Part shown: positions 23,162-32,866 of the stretch, piece by piece
How the letters are laid out: the number at the start of each line of letters is the position of its first letter
How positions within the stretch are numbered: position 1 is the first letter of the stretch
Source: Verticillium longisporum
Lineage: Eukaryota > Ascomycota > Sordariomycetes > Glomerellales > Plectosphaerellaceae
Length of the DNA stretch: 64,000 nucleotides
Direction: 5' to 3'
Assembly: GCA_019188255.1 (NCBI GenBank)
Contig: JAETXT010000013.1
Span: 62,001 to 126,000 of the forward strand
The notes under the pieces: model-generated
What the model was told of the DNA's origin: nothing
Seen by the model: the letters and a program-made list of their open reading frames with translations, nothing else
Database searches by the model: none
Translations under genes and position numbers: made by a program

Positions 23162-24687
23162 CCGAAGATAACCCCGAATTCGAGTTCGCGGCGGATCTGT
23201 CCAAGGGGCCCCTGCAATCCAGCCTGAACATGGCATCACGGGCCTCGCTTGCAGATTCTTCAAGCCCTTGACTACCCGCAGCATGCTCCAGGCCTCGCTG
23301 GCGCCGAGGAGGAGCGCCAGCAGGAGGAGCGCTCCGTAATTGCCTCTTCCCACTTACCGAACCGAACACGACCGAGCACTGCTGCTGAGCATGCTTCATA
23401 CCCTTTTGTATGTGCCATACCATCGAGGGCTGATGCGCAATGGCTATCGCCTTCTGCCCTTGGCAAGGCCCAGCCACACTTGGCCGCCGCCGAGGCGATC
23501 ACAGCAATGTCAAGACGGACGCAACGTCATTCAGCATAGCAATTGTGTGCGTGCGTAGACCGCTACGTATTGGAAGGCGCACTACCTAGGAACACGGCTC
23601 TACCTACGACTGACGAGCCACACACACACACGACCACACACCATCGTCGCTCTCGGGACTCAGCACAAGCACTGATCTTCTCCCGATCCACTGCACATGC
23701 CGAACATCGACCCTTACTTTTTTCTCACAAGCCTTGCCATTACCCAATGGCCAGCTGCCAAGCAGGGACTACCCGGACATCGCTCCATACTGCCGTACAG
23801 TGGTCCCTGAAGACCCCCCCTGTCCTGGGCGCTACTCGAACGACGATGGAAACCCTGCAGCCCCTCACCACGTCAAAGGAGGGCATCTGAAGCCGAGCTC
23901 GACTGCATCTGGGTCGTCTTCTGCACACCACCTGCCTCATGGCGATGAGATGCTGCAGCTGTGCGCCCATTAGCCTGACATGTCGTCCCGACGAACAGCA
24001 AGGGGGGGTGTGGGCACGGGTGTGAGTGCAGTCATGCTGTGAGTAGACCGAACAGGAGAAGAGAGAGAGGAGGCAAGGAAGAAAAAAAAAGATGCCATGC
24101 GGATCGGCTGTCCTAATGCCCTCGGCTTGTCGTCGCAACTCCGACAGTGTCTATGATGAACCTCGTGCGATGCCTCCACACCCCCCCCCGCCAGCGACGG
24201 CGACCCTCGTCTGCCCATGGTGGTGAAACTTAAGATGACTCTACTGTGTCTTCGTCAGTTGCCTGCACTACATATTACCCCTCAGGTCGCCCGTCCATTT
24301 TTTTAATCCATCTATTTTCTTCCCTCCCTCCTCGTCCTTAGCATTGCTACCGGTCGCTGACATTCACACATACCTGACTACCCCATTCTACCCACTTCAT
24401 CTACGTCACCAGCACAACCCGCCTGCGCGTCTGGAACTTTACCACCTCGCGCATTCGGCCAATACTTGTAGTCGAATAACCAACCTTGAGTCGTCTATTC
24501 GAGTGTTGGGCGCCTAGCAGCACATTGTTTGATTCCGCATAAGTTCGTTGGCAGTCCACCCACAGCCTGGAAGCTTTTTGTCATTCGTTGCGACGATAGG
24601 AAGCTAGCTTGAATCTGCCTGCCAAATCACCGGAGACGCCGTTCGACCCGCACCACCGGCCACATTTGTCATTAATTCCCGCTCATC

Positions 24688-26486
24688 ATGTCTCCTCATC
24701 TCGACACGCCCATGGGCACCACAGAGGCCTCTGGAGCCCTCCCGAGCTTCTCCGCTTTCAGCAATGGCGGGGCCGTCCAGAACAGCACCCCCCCGGGACG
24801 GGTTCAACGGCACCCGCAACGGCAACGGCCACACTGCTCCCACACAATCCTCTCGCGCCCTCAAGTCAAACCTTCAGCCCACCGACCCCAGTGAGCTTCA
24901 TGACCTGGTCTGCGTTGGCTTCGGCCCCGCCAGTCTCGCAGTCGCTGTCGCCATGCACGACAACCTGGCCGCCGGCAACCCACTCGTCCCCAACGCCACT
25001 GAGAAGCCCAAGGTCCTCTTCCTCGAGAAGCAGCCTCGTTTCGCGTGGCATGCCGGCATGCTGCTTCCCGGAGCCAAGATGCAGATCTCGTTCATCAAGG
25101 ACATGGCTACGCTGCGCGACCCCCGCTCACACTTTACCTTCTTGAACTACCTCCATCACGCTGGCCGTCTTGTTGAGTTCACCAACCTGGGAACCTTCCT
25201 CCCCTCGCGAGTCGAGTATGAAGACTATCTCCGCTGGTGCGCCTCTCACTTTGACGACGTTGTGCAATACCAGCGTGAGGTCGTCTCGGTGTCGCCCAAC
25301 CCCCAGTCTGAGGGCGCTGTCAAGACTTTCACCGTCAAGTCACGCAATGCCAAAACAGGCCAGGTCACCACTGTCCAAGCGAGGAACGTTCTCATCGCCG
25401 CCGGTGGACGGCCTCTGATTCCGAAGAGCCTTCCCGCTGCCAGCCCCAAGGTCATTCACTCCTCACAGTACGCTCACCAGGTGCCCAAGATTCTCAAGAA
25501 CACTCAGGCGCCCTACCGCGTCGCCGTCGTCGGTGCTGGCCAGAGCGCTGCCGAGATCTTCAACAATGTTCAGAAGCTGTACCCTAACTCAAAGACGTGG
25601 CTCGTCATGCGCTCCGAGTTCTTGAAGCCGAGCGACGACTCTCCCTTGTAAGTTCCATGCACAGCACACTAGCCCTCCGTCCCGTTCCATTGGCTAATGG
25701 ACACTGTCGCAGCGTCAACTCGATCTTCAACCCCTCCTACACAGACTCCCTGTACCCCCGCTCCCAACAATACCGCCGTGCTCTCATCAAGGATGCCAAG
25801 GCGACTAACTATGGCGTCGTTCGCCTCGAACTCATTGAGCATCTCTACGAAGTCATGTACAACCAGAAGCGGGAGTACGACGATGATGAACGCAAGTGAC
25901 CACACCGCATACACAAAGGAAGGAGCATCGACAGCGTCAACGAGGGCAACCACGAGTCAGACAGGCTTCAGCTGCACGTGCGACGTGTCAAGGACAGCTT
26001 CAACCAGAGCGGCATCACTGATGAGTTCCTTGAGCAGGGGCCTAGCAGCGAGGAAATTCTCGACGTCGACCTCATCATTGCTGCTACTGGCTACCAGCGC
26101 AATGCTCACGTTGACATGCTGCGCGACAGCTGGAACCTTCTTCCCGAGACTCAGCCCGTGAGCTCCGGCCCGCGTGAGCAGGTCGACGGATGGGAGATCT
26201 CCGAGGGTAACGTCGACTCTGGTTCGAGGAAGCTCGAGGTTGGACGCGACTACAAGGTCCGCTATGCGCCTGGCGCCATCGCCCCTGATGCTGGTGTTTG
26301 GCTGCAGGGTTGCTGCGAGGCCACCCACGGCGTAAGTTTGCATTTTCCGATTCGATTTTCTTCAAGTATACTAATGGTTGCCTTTAGCTGAGCGACAGTT
26401 TGCTTTCCGTGCTTGCCGTGAGGTCCGGCGAGATTGTTGATTCCATCTTCCCTTCGCCGTCCAAGTCCGAGACAAGCTCGGTCTAA
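24688..26486 (+). CDS. sidA: L-ornithine N5-monooxygenase (SidA), frame interrupted by TGA
   Basis: This FAD/NADPH enzyme makes N5-hydroxyornithine, the first step of hydroxamate siderophore synthesis. Exons end at 25647, run 25713-26331 and restart at 26388; introns are 65 and 56 bp. Seen: FAD motif [33 protein letters not shown] motif [24 protein letters not shown] across the first splice, [10 protein letters not shown], and [14 protein letters not shown] across the second. Two lesions are visible. An in-frame TGA at 25897-25899 sits between DDDERK and PHRI, where relatives have Trp (xWxHRI), truncating the product to about 356 of 533 residues. The likely N-terminus ([13 protein letters not shown] 24688) is in another frame, split at a C7 run (24788-24794). 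The ATG at 24764 avoids that split. Without readthrough or a base error, this is a pseudogene. Confidence 0.9.
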
Positions 26487-26995
26487 CATTACAAATACAA
26501 TTATTCTTTTCTTGCACAAGAAGCATTAGGGTCATATGAGGGCGCGGAACCTTTCTTTTCAATTCATATAGAACCTGGCGATGGTGAAAGGATGTCCATC
26601 CGACAGGTTAGATGCGCGTCGATTGATCATGGTATTGATTGGTATGGGTTGCCCAGGCGCAGCCAAAATACGGGAGTTAGGCATTATGAGATTTTGTCTT
26701 TAAAACTTTGGGTCACTTTATCAAAAGAGCATTTTCATTTCCTCAACTGGAGATACAACCCTCGCAGCTGACATGACGATATGGAATCGTGAAGGGGCCT
26801 GCTATGTTGGGCGAGTGATGCTTGCGTCAGGGTCCACCCGTGTGACAGGTCATTTCAACACTGTAAAGGTGCATTGTGTCGTGACAGCAGTGGCTGATGA
26901 CACCAGCGGTCGACATCTGACAGTACCATCGCACATTCGCGGCATTCGCGCTCGACGTTACCTACAGAAATGCATGTCGTGATCAAAGTCCAGTC
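26487..26995. other. sidA 3' region and next promoter
   Basis: The region holds the sidA terminator and the promoter of the Nudix/eIF2B-like gene. I see no gene here. Confidence 0.45.
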
Positions 26996-28581
26996 ATGAC
27001 CATGTCGCCCCCCGCGAAGGCAGGACTGATTGCACGGTCGGTCGCTTCGTGCTTCCTATTCAGATTCTCCGCCTCGGCGAAACCGCAAGTCGCCCTCTTC
27101 AGACGAAGCGCCAAAGTGCGAGCCTACCAGTAAGCGGCTCTCTCTCGAGGTCTCAGTCGAACGACCGACTCATCAACGTCTCATCATCTAGGCATCGGCT
27201 GGGACCCATTGCTGGCAGCATCGAGGAGACTGATGCATCGCCCGTCGCCGCTGTTTGGCGTGAGATCAAGGAAGAGACAACATTGACGCCGGCGCACTTG
27301 GACCTCTTTCGCCAGGGAAAGCCTTACTCGTTCACAGACGAGGGGGTCGGTCGCATATGGACGGTCCATCCGTTTGCTTTCCATCTCAAGGATGGCCGAG
27401 ATGAATCTTGCATCCAGCTCGACTGGGAGAACGAAGGCTGGACGTGGCATGATCCCCTTGACGTCACGGATGATGAGTCGTTTGGAGGCGTGCCGTTCCT
27501 CGCGAAAAGCCTACGACGCGTCTGGTTCGAGATGGACCTAGGCGAAGAGAGGGGCAGGATCTTGCGAGAAGGCCTGCTTGTGCTTCGAGACGATCATAGC
27601 AGCGGCGCAAGGCAATTGGCCGGCAGAGCCCTCAGAGTGTTCCAGGACATTGTTGCCCTCGGTCATGGCGAAGACATTAATGTCTGGTGGCGGAATGCGA
27701 GGTTCGCGGCCTGGCACCTGTGGAAGAATGGCCGCGAAAGCATGGGTGCCGCCATTTTAAATGGTATCATTCGTGCCCTCACGATTGTCGAGAGAGAGGT
27801 CCAGCAATTCGGGAGTGACGTGGTTGAAGCTGCTCTCTTGCATTCCATCGCGCGACAGCTCGACCAATATTCCGAAGCACGAGCAGCCACCATTGGGTCC
27901 TTCGCGAAGTCTCTTCAGTCGGTGCTCGAAAGAGCCCGGCCCGATACGAAGAGCCCCGTCAAGATTCTCACTCTGTCATCGAGTTCCACCATATTTGAGT
28001 CGCTGCAGATGATCGTACAGGAGACGGATATTCCTCTTGACCTTCGCGTGCTGGAGTCGCGGCCACTTTTTGAAGGCGCGCAAATGGCCTCCAGATTAGC
28101 CGCCTGCGCTCAGGAACCAACAAAGGCACGGCGTAATGCCGTCTGCGTTACCGTATACTCTGATGCATCAGCCGCCATTGCGAGCCAGGGAGTCGACATT
28201 GTGCTTCTCGGCGCTGACCTCATCAGCAGAGAAGGAGACGTCAGCAACAAGACTGGCTCCTTGCCCGCCGTCCTCAGCGCTCGACATGTCTCACCCGGCG
28301 TGCAGGTGGTTGTGCTTTCGGAGCGAGAGAAGATCCTTCCATTGGCAGCGCCTGGCCACGCAGAGGAAAACGATGAGGCAGAAATAAAGAGAGCATGGGA
28401 CCAGGGGACGGACAGTGATGTTAAAGGCCAGGTCGCGATCAAAAATGTCTATTTTGAATGGGTGTCTTCCGATCTGATCACCACCTATATATCCGAGGAC
28501 GGAGAGTTGACCCGAGGGATGGTGGCAGAACAGGCGGTTCTGGTTGAACAGCAGGCGGACCGGCTCTTTGCCGAGTCGTGA
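26996..28581 (+). CDS. Nudix hydrolase fused to eIF2B-alpha-like domain
   Basis: Two exons (26996-27129, 27192-28581) around a 62-bp intron give about 507 residues. The splice joins KVRAYQ to HRLGPIAGSIEETD, which completes a Nudix domain with the core REIKEET at about residues 60-80. ATG 26996 and 27002 are both in frame. The C-terminal half (about 210-505) is an eIF2B alpha/beta/delta-like Rossmann fold with VVEAALLHSIARQLDQYS and the hallmark GADLISREGDVSNKTGS. That fold covers translation-factor subunits and sugar-phosphate isomerases (MtnA, ribose-1,5-bisphosphate isomerase), so the fusion with a nucleotide-cleaving Nudix domain suggests metabolism rather than translation. Similar two-domain proteins occur in other filamentous fungi. 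Its last 55 codons are duplicated just downstream. Confidence 0.85.
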
Positions 28582-28823
28582 ATGAAGACGAAGCTTCGCC
28601 CCCCCCCCCCCACAGTGATGTTAAAGGCCAGGTCGCGATCAAAAATGTCTATTTTGAATGGGTGTCTTCCGATCTGATCACCACCTATATATCCGAGGAC
28701 GGAGAGTTGACCCGAGGGATGGTGGCAGAACAGGGGGTTCTGGTGGAACAGCGGGCGGACCGGCCCTTTGCCGAGTCGTGAATGAAGACGAAGCTCCGCC
28801 CCCCCCCCCCCCCCCCCCCCCCC
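28413..28823 (+). repeat. Tandem duplication of a gene 3' end with poly-C tails
   Basis: A 186-bp unit at 28413-28598 recurs at 28613-28798 with about five single-base differences. The first copy is the real end of the Nudix/eIF2B-like gene; the second repeats its last codons and stop without a promoter. Each copy ends in a C run, 13 bases (28599-28611) and 25 bases (28799-28823). Most differences in copy 2 raise its G/C content. It is either a recent tandem duplication or an assembly artefact at the homopolymer. Confidence 0.85.
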
Positions 28824-28830
28824 AAAAATT

Positions 28831-29771
28831 TCAAGATGTCTCGTGGACACGAGCGCGCCCTGTACGGCCATACTTTGGCTCATTGCCAGTGCGCTTCCTT
28901 CCGCGGTTGCGTCGCGCCTCGCTGACGGTCGCTGTGGCCATCCACGCAACCCAAACGATGCCGGCCACGATGCCATATGCAACTTTGAACCTGGTCTCTG
29001 CCCCAGCGATCGCCAGCCCAATGCCCCCGTTGATGATGCCAAGCGTAATTCCCACTCGTCCGCCTGCTAAATGTAGGTAGGACCAGCCGGTTCGGCGCCC
29101 AACTTTCTTGAAGTAACGATGATGCAAGTAGCCCATGATTGGCATCAAAATGAAGACCACGCCCAGCGCACTCCCGATACCAACGTGAGCGACCACCAGG
29201 TCGTCGTCGAGCTGCCAGAGTCAGGCACGTGGGTTCACCATGAACGTCCTCTGATTCACTTACAAGGGGAAACCCTCCATCCTGAACCAAATTTACAATG
29301 TAGGCACCTAGGCCAATCGAGGCGATGAACAAGGCTAGAGCAGCCAACTGTGTGACGGCGTGAAACCAAATCGACATGCGCCCCGGCACCAGCCTCATCA
29401 GAACAGCTCCGAGTGGGAAGAGGGCAACGAATGCGACCAGGGCGAGGATTCCGTGTACCGTCCGCAGATACGAAGCACGTTCGACATCGAACCCCGCAAA
29501 TCCGGACTGCGACGATGATGATGACATGTCGGATAAGCTCTGGGGGCCGGAGTTGTCAGAGCCACCACCTGAGTTTGGCCCATCAGAGCCTTGCTCTTCG
29601 TGATACCATCCTGGCATCCTGAAGGCGTTCACTGTGTATGCTGAGGAATATGTGAGTATGAACAGCCGTGGCATCATCTAGCATCAAGCAGCTGGGAGCA
29701 GGGCTTTGTCGGGGGTGACTACCTTGCATTGTGATGAGGCTGGAAGCCACCAGAACGTGTGACAATGGCAT
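28831..29771 (-). CDS. Cytochrome b561-domain membrane protein
   Basis: Three exons (29771-29723, 29640-29264, 29211-28831) give about 268 residues. The first encodes a signal-like MPLSHVLVASSLITMQ. A Ser/Gly-rich segment is followed by five or six hydrophobic helices at about residues 70-230. Candidate haem-ligand histidines are in RTVHGILAL, WFHAVTQL, VVAHVGIGSAL and SYLHLAGG. Such proteins pass electrons across membranes, often from ascorbate or through an attached DOMON domain; no DOMON domain is seen here. The tail is basic and cytosolic. The 52-bp second intron is secure (GTAAGT donor, GGCAG acceptor). The first splice (to TCAG before CATACAC) is my choice from phase and fit and is less certain. 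Its stop lies 7 bp from the poly-C tract. Confidence 0.78.
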
Positions 29772-30328
29772 TTTTACACGTCGAGAGATCTGGCCATGCA
29801 TAAATGCAACTGGAGAGATGCTGGTCTCGGAATGCGGCAGGTCCCAGCCCTTTAACACCTCTCTGACGGCTGTGATCGACACGGACACGGTTGGGGTTGT
29901 GCGGTTCACCACCACAGCAGAAGCACTAGCAGCAAGTCTGCATCCAGATGGCATGCGCCGACATGAGCTCTGCTGCCTCAGAAATACCAATGGCCGAATC
30001 AAAAAGTGCCCGACAGCTGGCATGAGACGAGAAGAACGCGTAACCGCCCTAAAAGTCGAACAACATCCCGACAGACCGCTTGCTTCGTGGCCCATCATGC
30101 GTGTGGGTGTGTAGCACAGAACGCCCGCCGCGTCAGCATTTCTACTTGGAGCATTTCTGGCCTGTAACGAATGCGATTTTGGTAGACACCATCAAGACAG
30201 CTGCTGTGCAGAGCCATCGACCCTGACTGATTCGGCGACATCGCATACCTGTTGTGTTTTACGAAATGACATGTCCATTGAGGTCGCTGATATCTGGAAT
30301 TGTATGACGACAGCAAACAGCATATGCT
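29772..30328. other. Promoter of the b561 gene and 3' region of the WW/FF gene
   Basis: Both flanking genes are on the minus strand. I see no conserved frame in between. Confidence 0.4.
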
Positions 30329-32080
30329 TTACTCTTGAGGCTCTGGCTCGTCCTCCACAGTCTTCTTCTGCATCGTGGCTAGCTGTGCGTGGAGGCCCTG
30401 CTTTCCAACCTGCATTGCTCGTTCGATTTCGCGTTCCTCCTCACGTAGCCTGGCTTTGCCCATCTCTAAGCTACGCTGCTGCAGTCGTTTCTGCTCGGCA
30501 ACTCTCTCTTCATGGTTGCGTAAGGCAGCTTCACGACGCTGCTTGGCGTCCCTGGCCTTCTTCGTGGCCTCGTCTTCTTCAGTAACCTCTCCACCTTCGG
30601 GGGCCGGCTCGGCGGTCTGGATAAACGTCTTGATGAGAGGATCGCGCACCGCGGGTGGCAGTGAGATGTATCGAATGTCCACGAGAAGTTGTGATGGCAG
30701 TCTCGCGATGCTGGATTTGTTGTTGAGAACCGAAACGGGGAGAGCCTTGAGCGCCGCGGCGAGGTCCGCTTTGAGTGTCGCTTGGGGCATCTTGAGCCGG
30801 TTGATGTGCTCTCGGTACCACTTCTCTCGGTCCTTGTCCTTGACGTGGGGATCCGTCATTGCCGCCTCCTTCCTGTATTTCCTCTTGAACTCTTGCCAGT
30901 AGAGCTTCGGGTTCGCCTTGTCCTGTAGCAGGGCCATGTATGGGATTCGAGGGTCAGTCTTCTCCTGCTTGGCTCGTTGTTCTTTGAGCTCCTGGATTTT
31001 GTCCTTTGACCATTCTTGCCACGTTTCCTTCCTCGCCTTCATCGTGTCCAAGACCGTGTACCGTGGGTCGTCTACTAGACGTCCTTCCTCTATCAACTTG
31101 TCCCAGGTGTTGTAGGGATTGATACTGTAGTCGTCTAGGAGATCTTTGAAGAGAGCTCGCGCGTCTTCCTCGGAGAAGTGCACGCCATCCGCTCCGTCTG
31201 GCCAATCGTCTGCGTTGCCGTCATCGTATTCGCCAGGGTCGAGGCCGTATGCCTCCCCCATGGCTTGCAATTGAAAGGCAATATCGGCTTCGCTGAATTC
31301 AACAGCCTCCTCCTCGCCCTCCTGTTCGGTTCTTTGGCGCTTTGGTCGATGCTCCCCATTGTCGCCCACATCATCCTCATCCTGCGCTTCGTCGTCTGTT
31401 ACCTCGACCTCCTCGTATTCGGAGCTGTCGTTGTCTTCCGGCTCGTCCGTCGCAGCGGTGGGATTCGGGGCTCCTGGTCGATTGCTCGCTCCAGGCGCAG
31501 AAACCGGCCCTTCCTTCGGTTTGACATCTGTTTCTGGCGCAGTCTTTGCGAGAATGCGCGCCTGGTCCAGCTCCAATATTCCAGGTTTCAGCTTCTCGGG
31601 AATGCGCCAGTAGCTGGTATTCTTATCGGGGTTGTAGGCGAAACGTCGGCCATACTTGGTCGTTACGAGAATCCACGGTTCGAAACCTGGTATCGCAGCT
31701 TTAGTGCGCGGTCTGTCGTTGGGTTGTGGCCGTGAACGCGAGTCGCCGCCGCCCCGTCCACCTCGGGCAAATCCCCCTCCACGGTTGTGATGGCCAGAGA
31801 CTGGGCCCTGCGCCGCATTCAGTTGCGCGAGGTAGGCATTGGCAACATTGGGATCCGAAAGGTTTGGTATCGCCTGGTGCTGATGGTAGGGACTAGGACC
31901 GAGGGGATGCGCGGGTGGCGCTGGTGACACAGGTGCGCTTGGCCTCGTGTATGTCGACTGCTTCGTTTCGGTATTGTAGTAGTACTTGTGTCCAGTGGGT
32001 GCTGTGTGCTCTGTCCAGCCGGGGAGAAGTGGTGGTGGGTTCGCGACATTGGGAGAAGGTTGGTACGTAGACTGCAACAT
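30329..32080 (-). CDS. WW/FF-domain splicing-type protein (Urn1-like)
   Basis: A single-exon gene of 583 residues starting MLQSTYQPSPN. A clear WW domain (LPGWTEHTAPTGHKYYYN) lies near residues 18-48, and a second WW-like block (EPWILVTTKYGRRFAYNP) near 130-165. A Gly/Arg-rich linker and a long acidic region (about 200-290) lead to an FF domain beginning FSEEDARALFKDLL at about 305. The C-terminus is a charged coiled coil. Yeast Urn1 has the same WW plus FF plan and associates with the spliceosome; TCERG1 is the larger animal relative. A role in pre-mRNA splicing or its coupling to transcription is inferred from the family. The start chosen places the first ATG just before the Pro-rich lead into the WW domain. 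Confidence 0.82.
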   Translation of the reverse strand: MLQSTYQPSPNVANPPPLLPGWTEHTAPTGHKYYYNTETKQSTYTRPSAPVSPAPPAHPLGPSPYHQHQAIPNLSDPNVANAYLAQLNAAQGPVSGHHNRGGGFARGGRGGGDSRSRPQPNDRPRTKAAIPGFEPWILVTTKYGRRFAYNPDKNTSYWRIPEKLKPGILELDQARILAKTAPETDVKPKEGPVSAPGASNRPGAPNPTAATDEPEDNDSSEYEEVEVTDDEAQDEDDVGDNGEHRPKRQRTEQEGEEEAVEFSEADIAFQLQAMGEAYGLDPGEYDDGNADDWPDGADGVHFSEEDARALFKDLLDDYSINPYNTWDKLIEEGRLVDDPRYTVLDTMKARKETWQEWSKDKIQELKEQRAKQEKTDPRIPYMALLQDKANPKLYWQEFKRKYRKEAAMTDPHVKDKDREKWYREHINRLKMPQATLKADLAAALKALPVSVLNNKSSIARLPSQLLVDIRYISLPPAVRDPLIKTFIQTAEPAPEGGEVTEEDEATKKARDAKQRREAALRNHEERVAEQKRLQQRSLEMGKARLREEEREIERAMQVGKQGLHAQLATMQKKTVEDEPEPQE

Positions 32081-32866
32081 CGCGAAATCAACGGTCGACG
32101 CTGAAGAAAAGTAGAACAGCGAATGTGCCTGATCAATGAAGAAGCCATGATGATGCAAAATCGGGTGGATCAGGTAGATGGCGGCGAAACATCGGTAGTC
32201 TGATAAGATAAGAGCTGCTGCTCAGCTCAGAAGCTCTGTTGCTTAAGGCCCTGATCGTCTCGAGCATTTGGCACCAAAAAACCACTGACCTGCATGAGAT
32301 GTGGCCCGTGCCCATGGCGCTTTACCTAATTCAATAGGCGTTTTTCGCCAAATAAACGGTAGGTCCAGGTGCTGCATACTAGATGTACCACGCTAGCAGC
32401 CCCCCTGTTTCATGTAGACCTTCCCTAAATAGGAAGGGATTCTCAACTTCGTGCCAATTGCTCAGAGCACCCTTGTGGTGCCAAAAAGATGCCACACTCC
32501 TGGCCCTCTATAAGCAATCTCAGGGGAATAACTTTAACCCGGCCGTCCAAAATCGAAAACAGAACAAGGGTAGAAGAGGTACCTCCAAAATAGTACGCCA
32601 GTGCCGTTTTCAAGAAGTCACTCGATGCCAAATACATCTAACGCCAAATGCTCGAGACGATCAGGGCCTAAGCGTCCGTGGCCAACGAGGTGCATGTTGT
32701 TGTCACGGGGCCATCACGAGACGATATTCCACGACGACTGTGCGAACGCACCATCTGCAAGGCCGTCCCATATCAATTATCACCAAGGAAACTCCGGCGA
32801 CTGCCTGGCGGAACTCTGCGTCTGCACTTCCATCCCTGGAGGTAGCCGTGAGTTCGGCCTGAAAAC
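32081..32866. promoter_or_regulatory. Divergent promoter region, WW/FF gene and PAP2 gene
   Basis: The two flanking genes are transcribed away from each other. A GTCTGATAAGATAAGAG cluster at 32199-32215 is a double GATA core but differs from the ATCWGATAA iron site in its first base. I see no gene here. Confidence 0.4.

Larger units (their letters stand above)
20001..24687. promoter_or_regulatory. Shared upstream region between sidC and sidA
   Basis: This 4.7 kb spans two divergent siderophore genes and holds no convincing coding frame. It contains three ATCWGATAA-type sites (22717-22725, 22727-22735, 23153-23161), an 18-bp perfect palindrome at 22451-22468, a CA-rich stretch near 23627-23642, and a CCAAT box at 22769-22773, about 34 bp from the GATA pair. 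Its length is generous for a promoter, so an unannotated RNA or a decayed element cannot be excluded by eye. Confidence 0.6.

Noticed and set aside
22548..23271. Open frames up to 172 codons between the NRPS and sidA
   Set aside because: Composition is low-complexity, with no domain or splice partner. The frames overlap the GATA sites and are better read as promoter DNA.
28578..28781. 67-codon frame in the second tandem copy
   Set aside because: It is the duplicated tail of the Nudix/eIF2B-like gene plus poly-Pro from the C run. There is no promoter, and its ATG comes from sequence around the first copy's stop.
32199..32215. Double GATA motif as a further iron-repressor site
   Set aside because: It reads GTCTGATAAGATAAGAG and lacks the leading A of ATCWGATAA, and it faces a splicing gene and a lipid phosphatase. 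It is probably a general GATA-factor site or chance.
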